DNA of 64,000 nucleotides from Hydra vulgaris (GCF_038396675.1 NC_088929.1:37392001-37456000), one strand, 5' to 3'. Positions 1 through 20,943 are shown, counted from the stretch's first letter. Made by a program: numbers and translations. Notes: generated by a model from the letters alone, not told the origin.

Positions 1-170
1 TCGAGACACCATCTCTAGCCTTTACTCAACCAAGAGCCCTAAGGCAGGGGGTGTTTTAAGTCAGAGTTGGCTTCTCCTAGCCTAAAAAGGCGTATCCTAC
101 AAGGCAGCAGGACATGAAGCAGATTGTACTGGGTTACATGTTACCAGTAGCAGGATAACCCGATCTGACT
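1..170 (-). mobile_element. 5' UTR fragment of LINE family B
   Basis: About 60 bp here (66-128) matches the reverse complement of the 5' untranslated region of the LINE copy that starts near 46795. The shared stretch includes the core around 'ctacaaggcagcagg'. It is therefore a 5'-end piece of the same non-LTR family, in minus orientation, and it may continue beyond the left edge of the window. No coding sequence is visible. Confidence 0.6.
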
Positions 171-266
171 TATATATATATATATAAGACATATATATAA
201 AAAAATATATATATTATAATATATATAATATATATATTAAAATATATATATACTATATATATTATA
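171..266. repeat. Imperfect (TA)n tract
   Basis: Alternating TA with short A or T interruptions. The following 270-1179 is AT-rich AACS intron in which I see no further feature except a short palindrome near 560-592. Confidence 0.85.
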
Positions 267-1179
267 AATGATATATTAGCTTTATATCTGTTTAGAAAAT
301 GAATTAGAACAAAGATTTTTTTAAATATATCTAACTTGCTATCTGTTTTTAGACTAAAGTTATATAAATTTTATAAACTTTCTGTATGTTACTTGACGTA
401 AAGTTGTATTAGGTTTAGCATTTTTGTTGTTGCTGAAAAAAGTAAATTTTAGGTGCTCACTTAATTTTTTTTTTAATTGTCTGTATTTTTCAAAAAAACT
501 TAGCTCCTTTTGTTAAGTAACACTCCTTGCACACTTAGTTAACATTCCATTTAGTATTAGCTATTTAACAAAGTTAAATAGCTAATACTAAATGATTGAT
601 TTCAAAATGGTTGAACAATAAGGTATATTATTAATGAAGTTAATTTAAAATTTATATATATAGTTAAATTTATGTTTATTACAGAAATTATATATATGGT
701 TATATTTATGTTTATTACAGAAATAAAAACTTTGTTTATCTTTTTTTTTTCTTCTTTTTCTGAAAAAAAATGTAGGCTTTTCACACTTGAAAGGTGCAAA
801 ATATATTAAGACAGTGCCAGTAAAATTATGTGATAAAGTATAAATATAGATATAAATTACATTTAGTAGTTCATATTGAATTTGAATGTAGCCCAAAATT
901 GTTATCCAAATATGTTATATGGCCTGAAAATTGTCTAAATTAGCTCTTGTAAAATTTAAACATTTTTATTTTAAGGTGTTTTTGTAAATGCTTGCAAGAG
1001 ACTTTTAAACTTTAACGAGTAATAATGCTTAATCAGAAAATAGTTTTTAACCAATAGCTTTTAGTCTACTAGAAATAGTGTTGAATATGCTATTTTATTA
1101 TCATTTTTTAGTTTTTTTGATATTTTTATTCCTGTTGAGTATTTTTTTCATTACTAATTATTAAATGATTTTTTTTTAG

Positions 1180-1828
1180 GCGTTTGGACACATGGAGATT
1201 ATTGTATAATTAATAGTGTCACTGGAGGTATTGTTATGCTAGGAAGAAGGTTGGTTTTAATTGGAACATTTTTTAAAAAATAAATTTTTTTTAAATTATT
1301 ATTAGCTTTTGATAATTTTAAAATAAATATTTTAGTGATGGCGTATTAAATCCTAGTGGTGTGAGGTTTGGTAGTGCTGAAATATACAATATCATCACAA
1401 AAAAGAAGTTTCCTCTAATAAGTGACACTTTATGCATTGGCCAGGAAACTGGTAATGGAGAGCGTGTAGTTCTGTTCATAAAAATGGAGACTGGAATGAG
1501 GTTTGGTATATTAATCAAACACCTATAAGTGTAAAAATATGTGGCGATATTGAAAATGTGAAAATTTATTTTTGTTTGTTTTTTTAAATAAAGGTTGGGA
1601 GATGAACTGGTCAACCAAATTCGCTTTTTAATTCGTTCAGAATTATCTGTGCGTCATGTACCAGAAAAAATATTGCAAATAGCTGACATACCTTACACAG
1701 TTAGCGGTAAAAAGGTTGAAGTTGCTGTTAAAAAAATTCTCAATGGTGAAGATGTTAAGCAGAGAGGAACTTTAATAAATCCTGAATCACTTGATTTGTA
1801 CTATAATATTACCGAACTTCGGATTTAA
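1180..1828 (+). CDS. AACS: Acetoacetyl-CoA synthetase, last three exons (partial)
   Basis: Cytosolic ligase of the ANL superfamily that activates acetoacetate to acetoacetyl-CoA for sterol and lipid synthesis. Three exons are visible: 1180-1249, 1336-1500 and 1594-1828, each bounded by AG and GT where expected, with phases that join (AG|T and AG|G codons). The joined product reads ...[39 protein letters not shown] and, near the C-terminus, [15 protein letters not shown]. These are the adenylate-forming C-terminal hinge (GRSDG-type, here GRRSDG), the [11 protein letters not shown] motif and the catalytic-lysine region (GKK) of AACS. The stop is at 1826-1828, and an AATAAA at 1881-1886 is a plausible polyadenylation signal. 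The upstream exons, with the AMP-binding P-loop, lie outside the window. Confidence 0.93.
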
Positions 1829-1880
1829 AGCTAAATTTTTTATTAGAGCTCAATTTAAATATTTGAAAAATTCAAAATAT

Positions 1881-1886
1881 AATAAA
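1881..1886 (+). terminator. Candidate poly(A) signal of AACS
   Basis: Canonical AATAAA 53 bases after the AACS stop codon. Its position fits, but no transcript evidence is available. Confidence 0.5.
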
Positions 1887-2314
1887 GCTTGTAAAATGTT
1901 TAAGTTTTTTAATTTAATTTATTATTCAAACAGTTTTTAAAATTTTAAGCTTTTGAAACATATTTGTTCACTTAGTCACTAGTTTGCCTGGTTATTAGTT
2001 TAGTTATAAATTACTGTTTACTTTGTGTTTACTTAGTGTTTACTTAACTGTTTTTAATCTTTTTAGTTAAAAGTTACTTATACTAGTTTAGATTTAAGGA
2101 GAACATTTTTTTTTCACTATAAATGCATGACTTTATTGTTGAAAAGTTACATAAAAATACATGACTTTATTTAGATTTTTCATGTTTAGTGTTTCCTAAT
2201 ATTATACATTTTATATTTTACAAACTAAATTATATTTTTATATTATAGAAATGTATGATTGTTTTTGAATCAAAAAAAATATTTATAATAAAATAAAACT
2301 TGAATATTGATTGA

Positions 2315-2841
<527 letters not shown>

Positions 2842-3126
2842 GATATATATATAAATATAAATGCCTGTTTAGAAAAGCAGTGTGGCATCATACTTAAATA
2901 GCCTGCTGCCTGGTGCTTCAGTACATACATCGACTATCTTATAGCCTGCTGTCACAAAGAAGTGTTGATACATTGACTGAGGGTTTGGGATTGGGTAGCA
3001 ATTGTTTATTTCATTATTTTTCATTTTTTTCTCATTTTTCTGAAAAAGCTGTTTGCTATAAAATGTAAGCAAAATAAGTAAGCAATTAATGATCTATATA
3101 CACTATAGTAGATATTTCAATACACG

Positions 3127-3155
3127 TATATATATATACACACACACACACACAC

Positions 3156-3203
<48 letters not shown>
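3127..3203. repeat. (TA)n(CA)n(TA)n microsatellite
   Basis: Short TA, then CA, then TA blocks. Confidence 0.9.
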
Positions 3204-3208
<5 letters not shown>

Positions 3209-3332
3209 TTTGTATATATGTAAATTATAATAGTTTGTTCTTCAAATAGAATGCTCAATGTGCTTAAAGAACAGAACAATAATAAATTATTAATAACACT
3301 TATCCCATTTTTATGTTTTTTATTTCAGTCTT

Positions 3333-4090
3333 TAAAGATCGTCTTCCTCATGTTTAGAATCAGATTCTGAAAAAGCAACCAATTGAGCAAGCTTTCTCTT
3401 TGATGGCTTTGATGTTATTGCTTCCATAGGTTCATCTGCAATAAACATCTGTTCCTTGAGTAAGTTAGTAACTGAGACCCCACCTCACCTTTCTCAACTC
3501 TGGGTCTGGGTACTTGAGGTCTTTGAATCAAATTTCAGCTGATGTTGGCATAGCAATCTTTGTGTTGTGTGTGATAAGGACATTGCTCAGGGGCTGTTTG
3601 TTTCTGCAAACACTTTTTATTATGTCGATAGTCGAATTCTATCAGTTTGGAATGTCATGTACAAGCAACTCCTTCTTTTGTCTAAACTTAATTTTTTTTT
3701 TCTAATTCTGCAGCACTTGCTGGACTGTGTTTAAATAGCCCACTACCTTACTGCATTTGGCCAGGGAATTATCAAACGCGCTGTTGTGCATAGATACTGT
3801 GATAGACAGACTGTGTGCAACGCAGGGGACGCGTTCAAAAGGCAGATATCTTGGAGCAGCGACTATATTTCTTGCACAATCTGTGCTAAGTGTACTAACT
3901 TTATTTGATTATGCCCCACATTTTATACAAGTTGCTGTGCAACTTGATTAAAATGTTCTGCAAATTCAGCAAAAAGTATTTCTTTTTTCTTCATCATTGT
4001 CAGAGCATGTGAATGCATTTTCAATTGTTCATCAATGTAATGCACAGTAACTTGGAGGTAATTATGGTTACCCAGCGATGTCTTTTTAAT
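3333..4090 (-). pseudogene. hAT (ZBED-like) transposase remnant
   Basis: Minus-strand translation in shifting frames gives pieces typical of hAT transposases. In order along the minus strand: SLGNHNYLQVTVHYIDEQ (about 4085-4030), a run with HSHALTMMKKKEIL, then PFERVPCVAHSLSITVS (around 3850-3790), which is the hAT 'P C x A H x L' motif. Next comes LAKCSKVVGYL, and finally an acidic C-terminal tail SESDSKHEEDDL ending in a stop near 3333. The frames are broken and the RW and dimerisation blocks are missing or unrecognisable. It is a dead transposon copy between AACS and GPATCH3, not a host gene. Confidence 0.7.
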
Positions 4091-5330
<1,240 letters not shown>

Positions 5331-5383
5331 ATTCTTTTAACTTTTTTGACATTAAAAATATGATGGCATAATATGTAGAGTGT

Positions 5384-5395
5384 ATGTTTTTTTAG
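5384..5395 (+). promoter_or_regulatory. Candidate splice or trans-splice acceptor of GPATCH3
   Basis: A T-run ending in AG, 25 nt before ATG 5421. In Hydra many mRNAs receive a spliced leader at such sites. A cis-spliced 5' UTR intron would look the same. Confidence 0.5.
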
Positions 5396-5420
5396 GTGTT
5401 TGATAAAACTGTTTTTAAAA

Positions 5421-11752
<6,332 letters not shown>

Positions 11753-12066
11753 ATTATAATAATTAAAAACTTAGGATTTGTTCTCTAAAATTGAGTTTTA
11801 GTTAAAAACTTGAACTGCGGATGCTAATTTCTCGACGCAAGGTTTTTATTAGAAATTCACGTCGACACTCAAAACTCAACATAAAATTAAGTTTCAACAT
11901 AAGTTACAGAAATTTAAACGCAAAAATAATATTTTACTAAAAAAATTGTTTCTGAATATTTTAAAATGTTTATAATAATTTTACTGTTTTAAAGTAACCT
12001 TTTATACCTCGCGCTTTTTTCTAACAAAGCTAATGATGAAATATAAGCAAAAAGGGGTTTTTCATT

Positions 12067-12122
12067 CTTTGTATTTGAGTATTAAAATATATTTTTATAT
12101 ATTTTAATACTCAAATACAAAG
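12067..12122. repeat. Perfect palindrome, 56 bp
   Basis: Arms CTTTGTATTTGAGTATT.../...AATACTCAAATACAAAG flank an AT core. It lies about 300 bp after GPATCH3 and may be a tiny fold-back element. Confidence 0.8.
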
Positions 12123-12927
12123 TATTAAAATATATTTTTCTTTAAAACTCTTCTATCAGCGTTTGATAGTGATTGCCGACCAGGAATATTAGAACGTAGT
12201 TGTTGAACTAATAAACAAAAACCCTAAAATTATTCCGCCATCAAACTTTTTTACAAATAAAAATCGGATTTAAACAGCAAAAACAGCAAAAGCAATATCC
12301 CAAATAAAAGTTGTTTCATTTCATAGTTGTTTACAAATAGTACAGTACTAATCTAAAGTAAACACCAGTTATTAAAGTAATTAACAAGGAAAATTAAATT
12401 AATCACAACTAGATATATTAATTATTAAAAAGACTAATAAGAAAATTAATCGCAACACTATTAGATATAACAATCATCATAGCAGTAATAATAAAATCTG
12501 TAACAATAATGATAAATATCACAAATGAATATTAGACAAAATTAATAAGTAATAATGACAGAAATTTAAAAAAATGTAAATTACATTTACATCACATGTA
12601 ACAATAACAATATCTATAATAATGATAATAATCTACAATAAGCCTAACATTCTACATACAATATCTTTCCAACGAATAGGCAAAAAAAATTGTGAAATAG
12701 GGTTTAGTGATATAAGATATAGTAGTAAATTGTTCCATGATTTTATGCATTCATTTGTAATAGATTTATGACCTAATTTTACCGAACGGTAAATTTTTGT
12801 AGATAATTTAAAGTTACAGAAAGATTGAAAATAATAACGAGAACTTTTTTTAGTGGTGAAAAAATTATAAAATTATAATTCCAGACAGATAGACAATTTT
12901 ATATATGAACAAGATCAAATAACTTGA

Positions 12928-13010
12928 GTATTTGGATAAAAAGAAAAGGATGTCAGAATTAAAACGATATCGTTATAATTCTGACATCCTTTACTTTTTA
13001 TCCAAATACG
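12928..13010. repeat. Near-perfect palindrome, ~83 bp
   Basis: Arms containing GGATGTCAGAATT and AATTCTGACATCC around an AACGATATCGTT centre. It would extrude a long cruciform or hairpin. Confidence 0.85.
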
Positions 13011-13172
13011 ATAATTGGAAATTCCAAATACTATTGGGAGAGAGGTAAGTGAACATTTAAGACTGCAAAAATCATCAATATGAAAAACCAATGGTCGGAT
13101 TAAGGTACAGAATTCAATTTTAAAGTTTTTTTTAAGATCAATAATACCATAATATTTGCAGTTAGTAATTGT

Positions 13173-13772
13173 GTTAGAGATTTTATATCTTTAAATAAGT
13201 TTTTGAAGTGTAAATTGGACTTTTCAAAGAAGCAAAGGTTTTAGTTGGTCGAGTATGAAATAATAAAGTTAAATAAAAAAATTTATTTATATCTTTAAAT
13301 AAGTTTTTGAAGTGTAAATTAAAAAGTAAATTACTCTTCAAATTACTGGTAAAAGTACAAAAGTGTTAATTGCTCTAGATTAATTTTAAATACATTTTAT
13401 TTATATATATATAAAAAAAAATCATTGATTTTATTCTTATACAAAGTGTTAGGTTGATTAGAATGATAAATTACTAATAGAGCCAAAGCAGTGTTGCATA
13501 CTATTCCTTTTTCTTTTCCATGGCAAAAGAAAAGACTTAACTCAATATCTTTTACCATGTAAAAGTAAAACAAATCTAAAATCTATTTCTTGGACATTAG
13601 TATACACAAGTAACACAGTTAATAACACAAAGTAAATAGTTTCTTATATACTTGCATTTTTCATAAGAAAACGTAACCAAGCCTTAATATCTTATCAAAA
13701 TTAAAAGTGTAAATTGGACTTTTCAAAGAATCAAAGGTTTTAGTTGGTCGAGTCTGATATAATAAAGTTAAA
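13173..13772. repeat. Locally triplicated ~95-bp segment
   Basis: A segment around 'tttgaagtgtaaattgg' at 13173-13270 recurs partly at 13278-13322. It recurs again at 13703-13772 with the 'ggttttagttggtcgag' part. The rest of 11753-14650 is AT-rich non-coding sequence in which I find no gene. Confidence 0.7.
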
Positions 13773-14661
13773 GAAAAGTCAGAGGGTGTGCTAAATGGTA
13801 TATTCTTAATTATGCAGTTACTACAGCATCAGTCAGAAGATTCTTTGACAAAAAGCTTTTACAAGAATTTATTGATAAGATTGCATTTAGCATGTACCCA
13901 CGAAGAACAACAATCGCATAAAAACCCTCCGTGATTATTAGCTACTGCTTTACTGCTGAACTTGCAATTGTACTTATGTAAAAAATAAAAAAATAATATA
14001 TAAAAGTAAGATATAAATCAATAATAAATAAATATATAAAAATATATTCTAATAAAAACATGTAATAATAAATAAAATATATAGGTCTTATAAAAAATAG
14101 TATTATTAATTTTAAATGCATAATATAATGATAAATATAATAGCGGATAAAATATGTATCATAAATAAATAATAATGAAAAATACAACAACAAAAAAATT
14201 AACTTCATTAACGAAAAATATATATAATACGAGAAAATTAACAAAAATAGAATTAAAACCGAATAAATATATAGTATAAGGAAAACATAGTAATAAATTA
14301 TTACAAATTAAATCGTTAAAAAATAAGTATAAAAGCAATCAGTTTTCTTTCTTTAAAATTTTCTTTCTTATTAACTTTTTCTTATTTTTTTTTCTTTTTT
14401 ACTATTTGTTTACTTATCTCTTCTTTTCTTTTATTTTATTGTTAAGGTGGTAGACTGCTAAAAAACATTGAAAAAAGTAGTTTTTCAAAAGTTGATTAGT
14501 TAAAAACTTTAACTATTGCTGTTTTTAAAAACATACATATTATTTTACAAAAAAACATAAAAAGGCCTAAAAAAACAGTTTAAACTTAGTAGGGTGATTT
14601 TGCTTCCCCTAGCAACGCTCATAGCAACGTCAAAATAAGGCAATTTTAACCAGAGTTGTTA

Positions 14662-15212
14662 CGACATAATATGTCTGGCAGATCTGTCGACATATTTTCA
14701 GACATATTTTCTGCCGACATAAAATATGTCCCACATATTTTCGATTGACATATTTTGACATAGTTTTATGTCTGAATTATTTTCTGCTGACATAAAATAT
14801 TTCAGACATATTTTCCATTGACATATTTTGACATAATTTTATGTCTGAATTATTTTCTGCTGACATAAAATATGTCAGACATATTTTCTATTAACATATT
14901 TTGACATAATTTTATGTCTGAATTATTTTCTGCTGACATAAAATATGTCAGACATATTTTCTGTCGACATATTTTGACATAATTTTATGTCTGAATTATT
15001 TTCTGCTGACATAAAATATGTCAGACATATTTTTTGTCGACATATTTTGACATAATTTTATGTCTGAATTATTTTCTGCTGACATAAAATATGTCAGACA
15101 TATTTCCTATCGACATATTTTGACATATTTTTATGTCTGAATTATTTTCTGCTGACATAAAATATGTAAGATATATTTTCTATGGACATATTTTGACATA
15201 ATTTTATATCTG
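14662..15212 (+). repeat. 73-bp tandem array, left arm
   Basis: About seven units. Each contains ATGTCTGAATTATTTTCTGC, then a GACATAAAATATGTC palindrome and a GACATATTTTGACAT motif. The outermost units are the most diverged. Confidence 0.9.
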
Positions 15213-16689
15213 AATTATTTGCTGTTTGATATTCTTGAAGAAAAAATCAATCTAACAAATTTATTGCGCATTTCAACTTAATTTACAGAGTTAAGTAAAA
15301 ATAGTTTAACAAATTTGTTGCTAATTAATACTATCAAATACTATTAAAATTAGGGGTATTTGGGGTAAAGTCCCTAATATTGTCGAAAAAAAAGTTGTTC
15401 AAAAGTATGTCAACTTGGGTCTCAAAAAAAGCGTATTTTAGAAGATAGTATAGAGATTTTAGAAAATATAAAAATTTTTCCTTAAAATTTTTTGGCAAAT
15501 AAATTATTTAAAAAAATGCTAAAGACTCTTAAAAAAATGTCAACAAAATGTTTTTCAGCAATAATACAAAAAATACTTATTTTTATTACAAACGAATAAC
15601 ATCTTTAAAATCTCTATGAAAATACGCTTCTTTTGAGACTCAGGTTGACATACTTTTGAACAACTTTTTTTTCGACAATATTAGGGACTTTACCCCAAAT
15701 ACCCCTAATTTTAATAGTATTTGATAGTATTTGATAGTATTAATTAGTATGGATTAGTATTGGCGATTTCCCTTATTAGAATGTAAAAACCATCTCAAGC
15801 TGAGTTTTTATTACTGAAAATGGTTTTTATTAATATGACTAAACTTAAAATTATTCTCTTGATTAAAATAATATTTAAAAAAAAACATTTTTAGTTATTT
15901 TTAACTAATAGTATATTCATTCAATAAATTATTCGCCATTTTTGACTTTAAATCGTAAGGAAAACGAAAATAAATAATTATTTCAATATATATTTCACTC
16001 AAAACATTTTATGCAAGTTTATGGCAGTTAATTATGCTGTTATAATGCAATTGTCAATTATTTTTTTGTTAAATAAATCATAACTATTATAACTAAAAGT
16101 ATATTATTCGTAATTAGTTATAAATTATTACCGGTTAGCCTTCTTAATATGAATTTAATGAGCTGAATATAACTTATGTGAAACATTTCAAATTCTTCAG
16201 CTTAAATGAATTTAATTTGGCACGAATTTTTTGAAATTCTGTGAACCATTTTTTTGAAATCTTTTGAATTCAGTTTTTCATAATGAAATCTATTTCAGGA
16301 TCAACTAATAATTAAAAATAACTGTAAAAGTTTTTTTTATATTATTATTTTAATCAAAAAAATATTTTAAGTTTAGTCATACTAATTAAAACCACTTTCA
16401 GTAATAAAAACTCAGCTTGAGATGGTTTTTACATTCTAATAAGGGAAAGCGCCAATACTAATCAATTCTATCAAATACTATCAAATGATGCCTCAATACT
16501 AGTCAATATTAGTCAACACTTCCAATGTCAATATTAGTCATAATCAATAAATAAGTCATAATCAATAAATAAGTCAGTAAATGCCAATATTAGTCAATAC
16601 TATCAAATGATACATCGCTAAAAAGGGCAGAAAAAGACCTTTATGAAACATCGGATGTTTGCTTATAGGGTTTAAAGTAATAGTTTTAT

Positions 16690-17300
16690 GAAGCATAATT
16701 GATTGCAAAGACATAAAATTATGTAAAAATATGTCGACAGAAAATATGTCTGACATATTTTATGTCAGCAGAAAATAATTCAGACATAAAATTATGTCAA
16801 AATATGTCGACAGAAAATATGTCTGACATATTTCATGTCAGCAGAAAATAATTCAGACATAAAATTATGTCAAAATATGTCGATAGAAAATATGTCTGAC
16901 ATATTTTATGTCAGCAGAAAATAATTCAGACATAAAATTATGTCAAAATATGTCGATAGAAAATATGTCTGACATATTTTATGTCAGCAGAAAATAATTC
17001 AGACATAAAATTATGTTAAAATATGTTGACAGAAAATATGTCTGACATATTTTATGTCAGCAGAAAATAATTCAGACATAAAATTATGTCAAAATATGTC
17101 GACAGAAAATATGTCTGACATATTTTATGTCAGCAGAAAATAATTCAGACATAAAATTATGTCAAAATATGTCAATAGAAAATATGTCTGACATATTTTA
17201 TGTCAGCAGAAAATAATTCAGACATAAAATTATGTCAAAATATGTTGATAGAAAATATGTGGGACATATTTTATGTCAGCAGAAAATATGTCTCAGACAT
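16690..17300 (-). repeat. 73-bp tandem array, right arm of copy 1
   Basis: Eight units in inverted orientation relative to the left arm. Repeat starts at 16781, 16854 and 16927 confirm the 73-bp period. Variant bases after 'aatatgt' (cgacag, cgatag, ttgacag, caatag, ttgatag) mark individual units. Confidence 0.92.
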
Positions 17301-17345
17301 ATTTAACAGATAACAACCCTGTATAAAGGTTTGCAATAAAAAGAA

Positions 17346-19796
17346 TTTATTGCGCATTTCAACTTAATTTACAGAGTTAAGTAAAAATAGTTTAACAAAT
17401 TTGTTGCTAATTAATACTATCAAATACTATTAAAATTAGGGGTATTTGGGGTAAAGTCCCTAATATTGTCGAAAAAAAAGTTGTTCAAAAGTATGTCAAC
17501 TTGGGTCTCAAAAAAAGCGTATTTTAGAAGATAGTATAGAGATTTTAGAAAATATAAAAATTTTTCCTTAAAATTTTTTGGCAAATAAATTATTTAAAAA
17601 AATGCTAAAGACTCTTAAAAAAATGTCAACAAAATGTTTTTCAGCAATAATACAAAAAATACTTATTTTTATTACAAACGAATAACATCTTTAAAATCTC
17701 TATGAAAATACGCTTCTTTTGAGACTCAGGTTGACATACTTTTGAACAACTTTTTTTTCGACAATATTAGGGACTTTACCCCAAATACCCCTAATTTTAA
17801 TAGTATTTGATAGTATTTGATAGTATTAATTAGTATGGATTAGTATTGGCGATTTCCCTTATTAGAATGTAAAAACCATCTCAAGCTGAGTTTTTATTAC
17901 TGAAAATGGTTTTTATTAATATGACTAAACTTAAAATTATTCTCTTGATTAAAATAATATTTAAAAAAAAACATTTTTAGTTATTTTTAACTAATAGTAT
18001 ATTCATTCAATAAATTATTCGCCATTTTTGACTTTAAATCGTAAGGAAAACGAAAATAAATAATTATTTCAATATATATTTCACTCAAAACATTTTATGC
18101 AAGTTTATGGCAGTTAATTATGCTGTTATAATGCAATTGTCAATTATTTTTTTGTTAAATAAATCATAACTATTATAACTAAAAGTATATTATTCGTAAT
18201 TAGTTATAAATTATTACCGGTTAGCCTTCTTAATATGAATTTAATGAGCTGAATATAACTTATGTGAAACATTTCAAATTCTTCAGCTTAAATGAATTTA
18301 ATTTGGCACGAATTTTTTGAAATTCTGTGAACCATTTTTTTGAAATCTTTTGAATTCAGTTTTTCATAATGAAATCTATTTCAGGATCAACTAATAATTA
18401 AAAATAACTGTAAAAGTTTTTTTTATATTATTATTTTAATCAAAAAAATATTTTAAGTTTAGTCATACTAATTAAAACCACTTTCAGTAATAAAAACTCA
18501 GCTTGAGATGGTTTTTACATTCTAATAAGGGAAAGCGCCAATACTAATCAATTCTATCAAATACTATCAAATGATGCCTCAATACTAGTCAATATTAGTC
18601 AACACTTCCAATGTCAATATTAGTCATAATCAATAAATAAGTCATAATCAATAAATAAGTCAGTAAATGCCAATATTAGTCAATACTATCAAATGATACA
18701 TCGCTAAAAAGGGCAGAAAAAGACCTTTATGAAACATCGGATGTTTGCTTATAGGGTTTAAAGTAATAGTTTTATGAAGCATAATTGATTGCAAAGACAT
18801 AAAATTATGTAAAAATATGTCGACAGAAAATATGTCTGACATATTTTATGTCAGCAGAAAATAATTCAGACATAAAATTATGTCAAAATATGTCGACAGA
18901 AAATATGTCTGACATATTTCATGTCAGCAGAAAATAATTCAGACATAAAATTATGTCAAAATATGTCGATAGAAAATATGTCTGACATATTTTATGTCAG
19001 CAGAAAATAATTCAGACATAAAATTATGTCAAAATATGTCGATAGAAAATATGTCTGACATATTTTATGTCAGCAGAAAATAATTCAGACATAAAATTAT
19101 GTTAAAATATGTTGACAGAAAATATGTCTGACATATTTTATGTCAGCAGAAAATAATTCAGACATAAAATTATGTCAAAATATGTCGACAGAAAATATGT
19201 CTGACATATTTTATGTCAGCAGAAAATAATTCAGACATAAAATTATGTCAAAATATGTCAATAGAAAATATGTCTGACATATTTTATGTCAGCAGAAAAT
19301 AATTCAGACATAAAATTATGTCAAAATATGTCGATAGAAAATATGTCTGACATATTTTATGTCAGCAGAAAATAATTCAGACATAAAATTATGTCAAAAT
19401 ATGTCGATAGAAAATATGTCTGACATATTTTATGTCAGCAGAAAATAATTCAGACATAAAATTATGTTAAAATATGTTGACAGAAAATATGTCTGACATA
19501 TTTTATGTCAGCAGAAAATAATTCAGACATAAAATTATGTCAAAATATGTCGACAGAAAATATGTCTGACATATTTTATGTCAGCAGAAAATAATTCAGA
19601 CATAAAATTATGTCAAAATATGTCAATAGAAAATATGTCTGACATATTTTATGTCAGCAGAAAATAATTCAGACATAAAATTATGTCAAAATATGTTGAT
19701 AGAAAATATGTGGGACATATTTTATGTCAGCAGAAAATATGTCTCAGACATATTTAACAGATAACAACCCTGTATAAAGGTTTGCAATAAAAAGAA
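17346..19796. mobile_element. Tandem duplication of the fold-back element core and right arm
   Basis: The sequence from 15260 restarts at 17346 (offset 2,086) and runs on nearly identically past the element's right end, including about 25 bp of flanking DNA ending in 'aataaaaagaat'. It is therefore a segmental duplication, not a new insertion. Its right array (18776-19750) has 13 units instead of 8, exactly 365 bp (5 x 73) longer. Confidence 0.92.
18776..19750 (-). repeat. 73-bp tandem array, expanded right arm of copy 2
   Basis: Thirteen units. The variant order shows that a block of five units (cgatag, cgatag, ttgacag, cgacag, caatag) occurs twice in a row. Confidence 0.92.
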
Positions 19797-20225
19797 TATT
19801 TTTTGTAGAAAATTTAAAAATTCATGTTTTTTTTTGCATAAGCATAACACTTGTAAGCATATGGAGGCTCAGATTTAAAAAAAAGATAAGAAGTTACTTC
19901 AAAATACGGATTTTTTTTGGCGCATTTCCATTATTTTTGGGAATCTCAAAAGTGCATGAAAACCATTTAATGAAGTTATTGTGTTGCAAACATTTTCATG
20001 CATAAACTTAAACCTATACTATGCAATAAAATAAGTTTTCTTTAACCAAATAAAACATCTTGGCGAAAGAGATATATTTACGTGATTATAGTTTATTTAC
20101 GTGATAAACATTGTATCAAGCTAAAAAAGAATCCATATGCCCCTAACTAAAGTTTAGACCCATGGCTCATTTAAAAAATGTTATTTCACTGAAACATATA
20201 AACCCAGATAAGTCATACCAACATC

Positions 20226-20306
20226 ACGCGTTGTCCATCAAACAGCAAAGTAAATCTCAACTTAGTAGTGGTTGCTTGCAGCCTTATTGGGGGTGAATCA
20301 AAATTA
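20226..20306 (+). mobile_element. LINE family B 3'-end scrap
   Basis: Contains 'agtagtggttgcttgcagcc', the conserved 3' end also seen at 21540 and 49950. It is followed by an A-rich stretch. 19797-20225 and 20307-20940 show no gene. Confidence 0.55.
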
Positions 20307-20943
20307 AAAAAAAAAAGAAAAAGAAAAAAAGTTATATTCGGCACCACCATCCGCCTTAAAAATACTTTAAGGAACCTGATAACGATGTCTGCACCAAATA
20401 CAAGGGTTCATTAAGGGATGGTCCTATTGCGACAATAAAAAAACACCACACGCTACTAATCAAAAGATGATAGCGTGGCTCTTTTTGAAAATTTTTTTAT
20501 TAATAAAATTTTAAAAACGTCATTTAAATAATTTATGTTATTATTTATTGAAATTTATATTTAAAGTATTCATATAAATATTTATTTAAAACATGATATT
20601 CATATTTATTTAAAAAAATCTGCCGATTTTTTGTTGAGGATCTTTTTCACCATCCTCTTCACTCCCCTTCTAACTATTGTTATTTTTCTCATCGATTGTT
20701 ATTTTTCTCATCGATTGAAACATCAATCATTTACATACCTCACCACATTTGACCATCATAGCGATCTCTTGCCTTGTTAAAACATGGAGCCACTTTCGAT
20801 TCAATTTCTTTGGTCGCATCGTTGATCCAGGAAAAAGTTGACACTATAAATATAATAAAATGATCACTTAACATTAATTTATTCAAACCTATAATTATGT
20901 TCAAAAACTATAGTTATTAGATGAGTTCACACATATAAATTAA

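Larger units (their letters stand above)
14651..17321. mobile_element. Fold-back element with opposed 73-bp repeat arrays, copy 1
   Basis: The ends CAGAGTTGTTA (14651) and, reversed, CAGGGTTGTTA (17321) begin long subterminal arrays of one 73-bp unit. The left array (about 14662-15212) runs in one orientation and the right array (about 16690-17300) in the other. The core holds two further inverted pairs: 15318-15460 with 15605-15750, and 15755-15910 with 16295-16465. No transposase is present, so it is non-autonomous. The hAT-like ends are suggestive only, and I could not find a convincing 8-bp target duplication. Confidence 0.75.

Noticed and set aside
3757..3951. Plus frame MARELSNALL...
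   Set aside because: Antisense to the hAT remnant, whose minus-strand reading carries the recognisable motifs.
13942..14244. 100-codon minus frame rich in Y, F, I and L
   Set aside because: Composition is that of random AT-rich DNA, with no domain or homologue recognised.
16574..18842. Two identical 60-codon minus frames (MSDIFSVDIF...) at 16574 and 18660
   Set aside because: They read the 73-bp satellite unit and its border. Their identity comes from the 2,086-bp duplication.
14662..19750. Regular 73-bp repeats that look CRISPR-like
   Set aside because: Units are contiguous with no unique spacers, and the host is a eukaryote. They are element-end tandem repeats.
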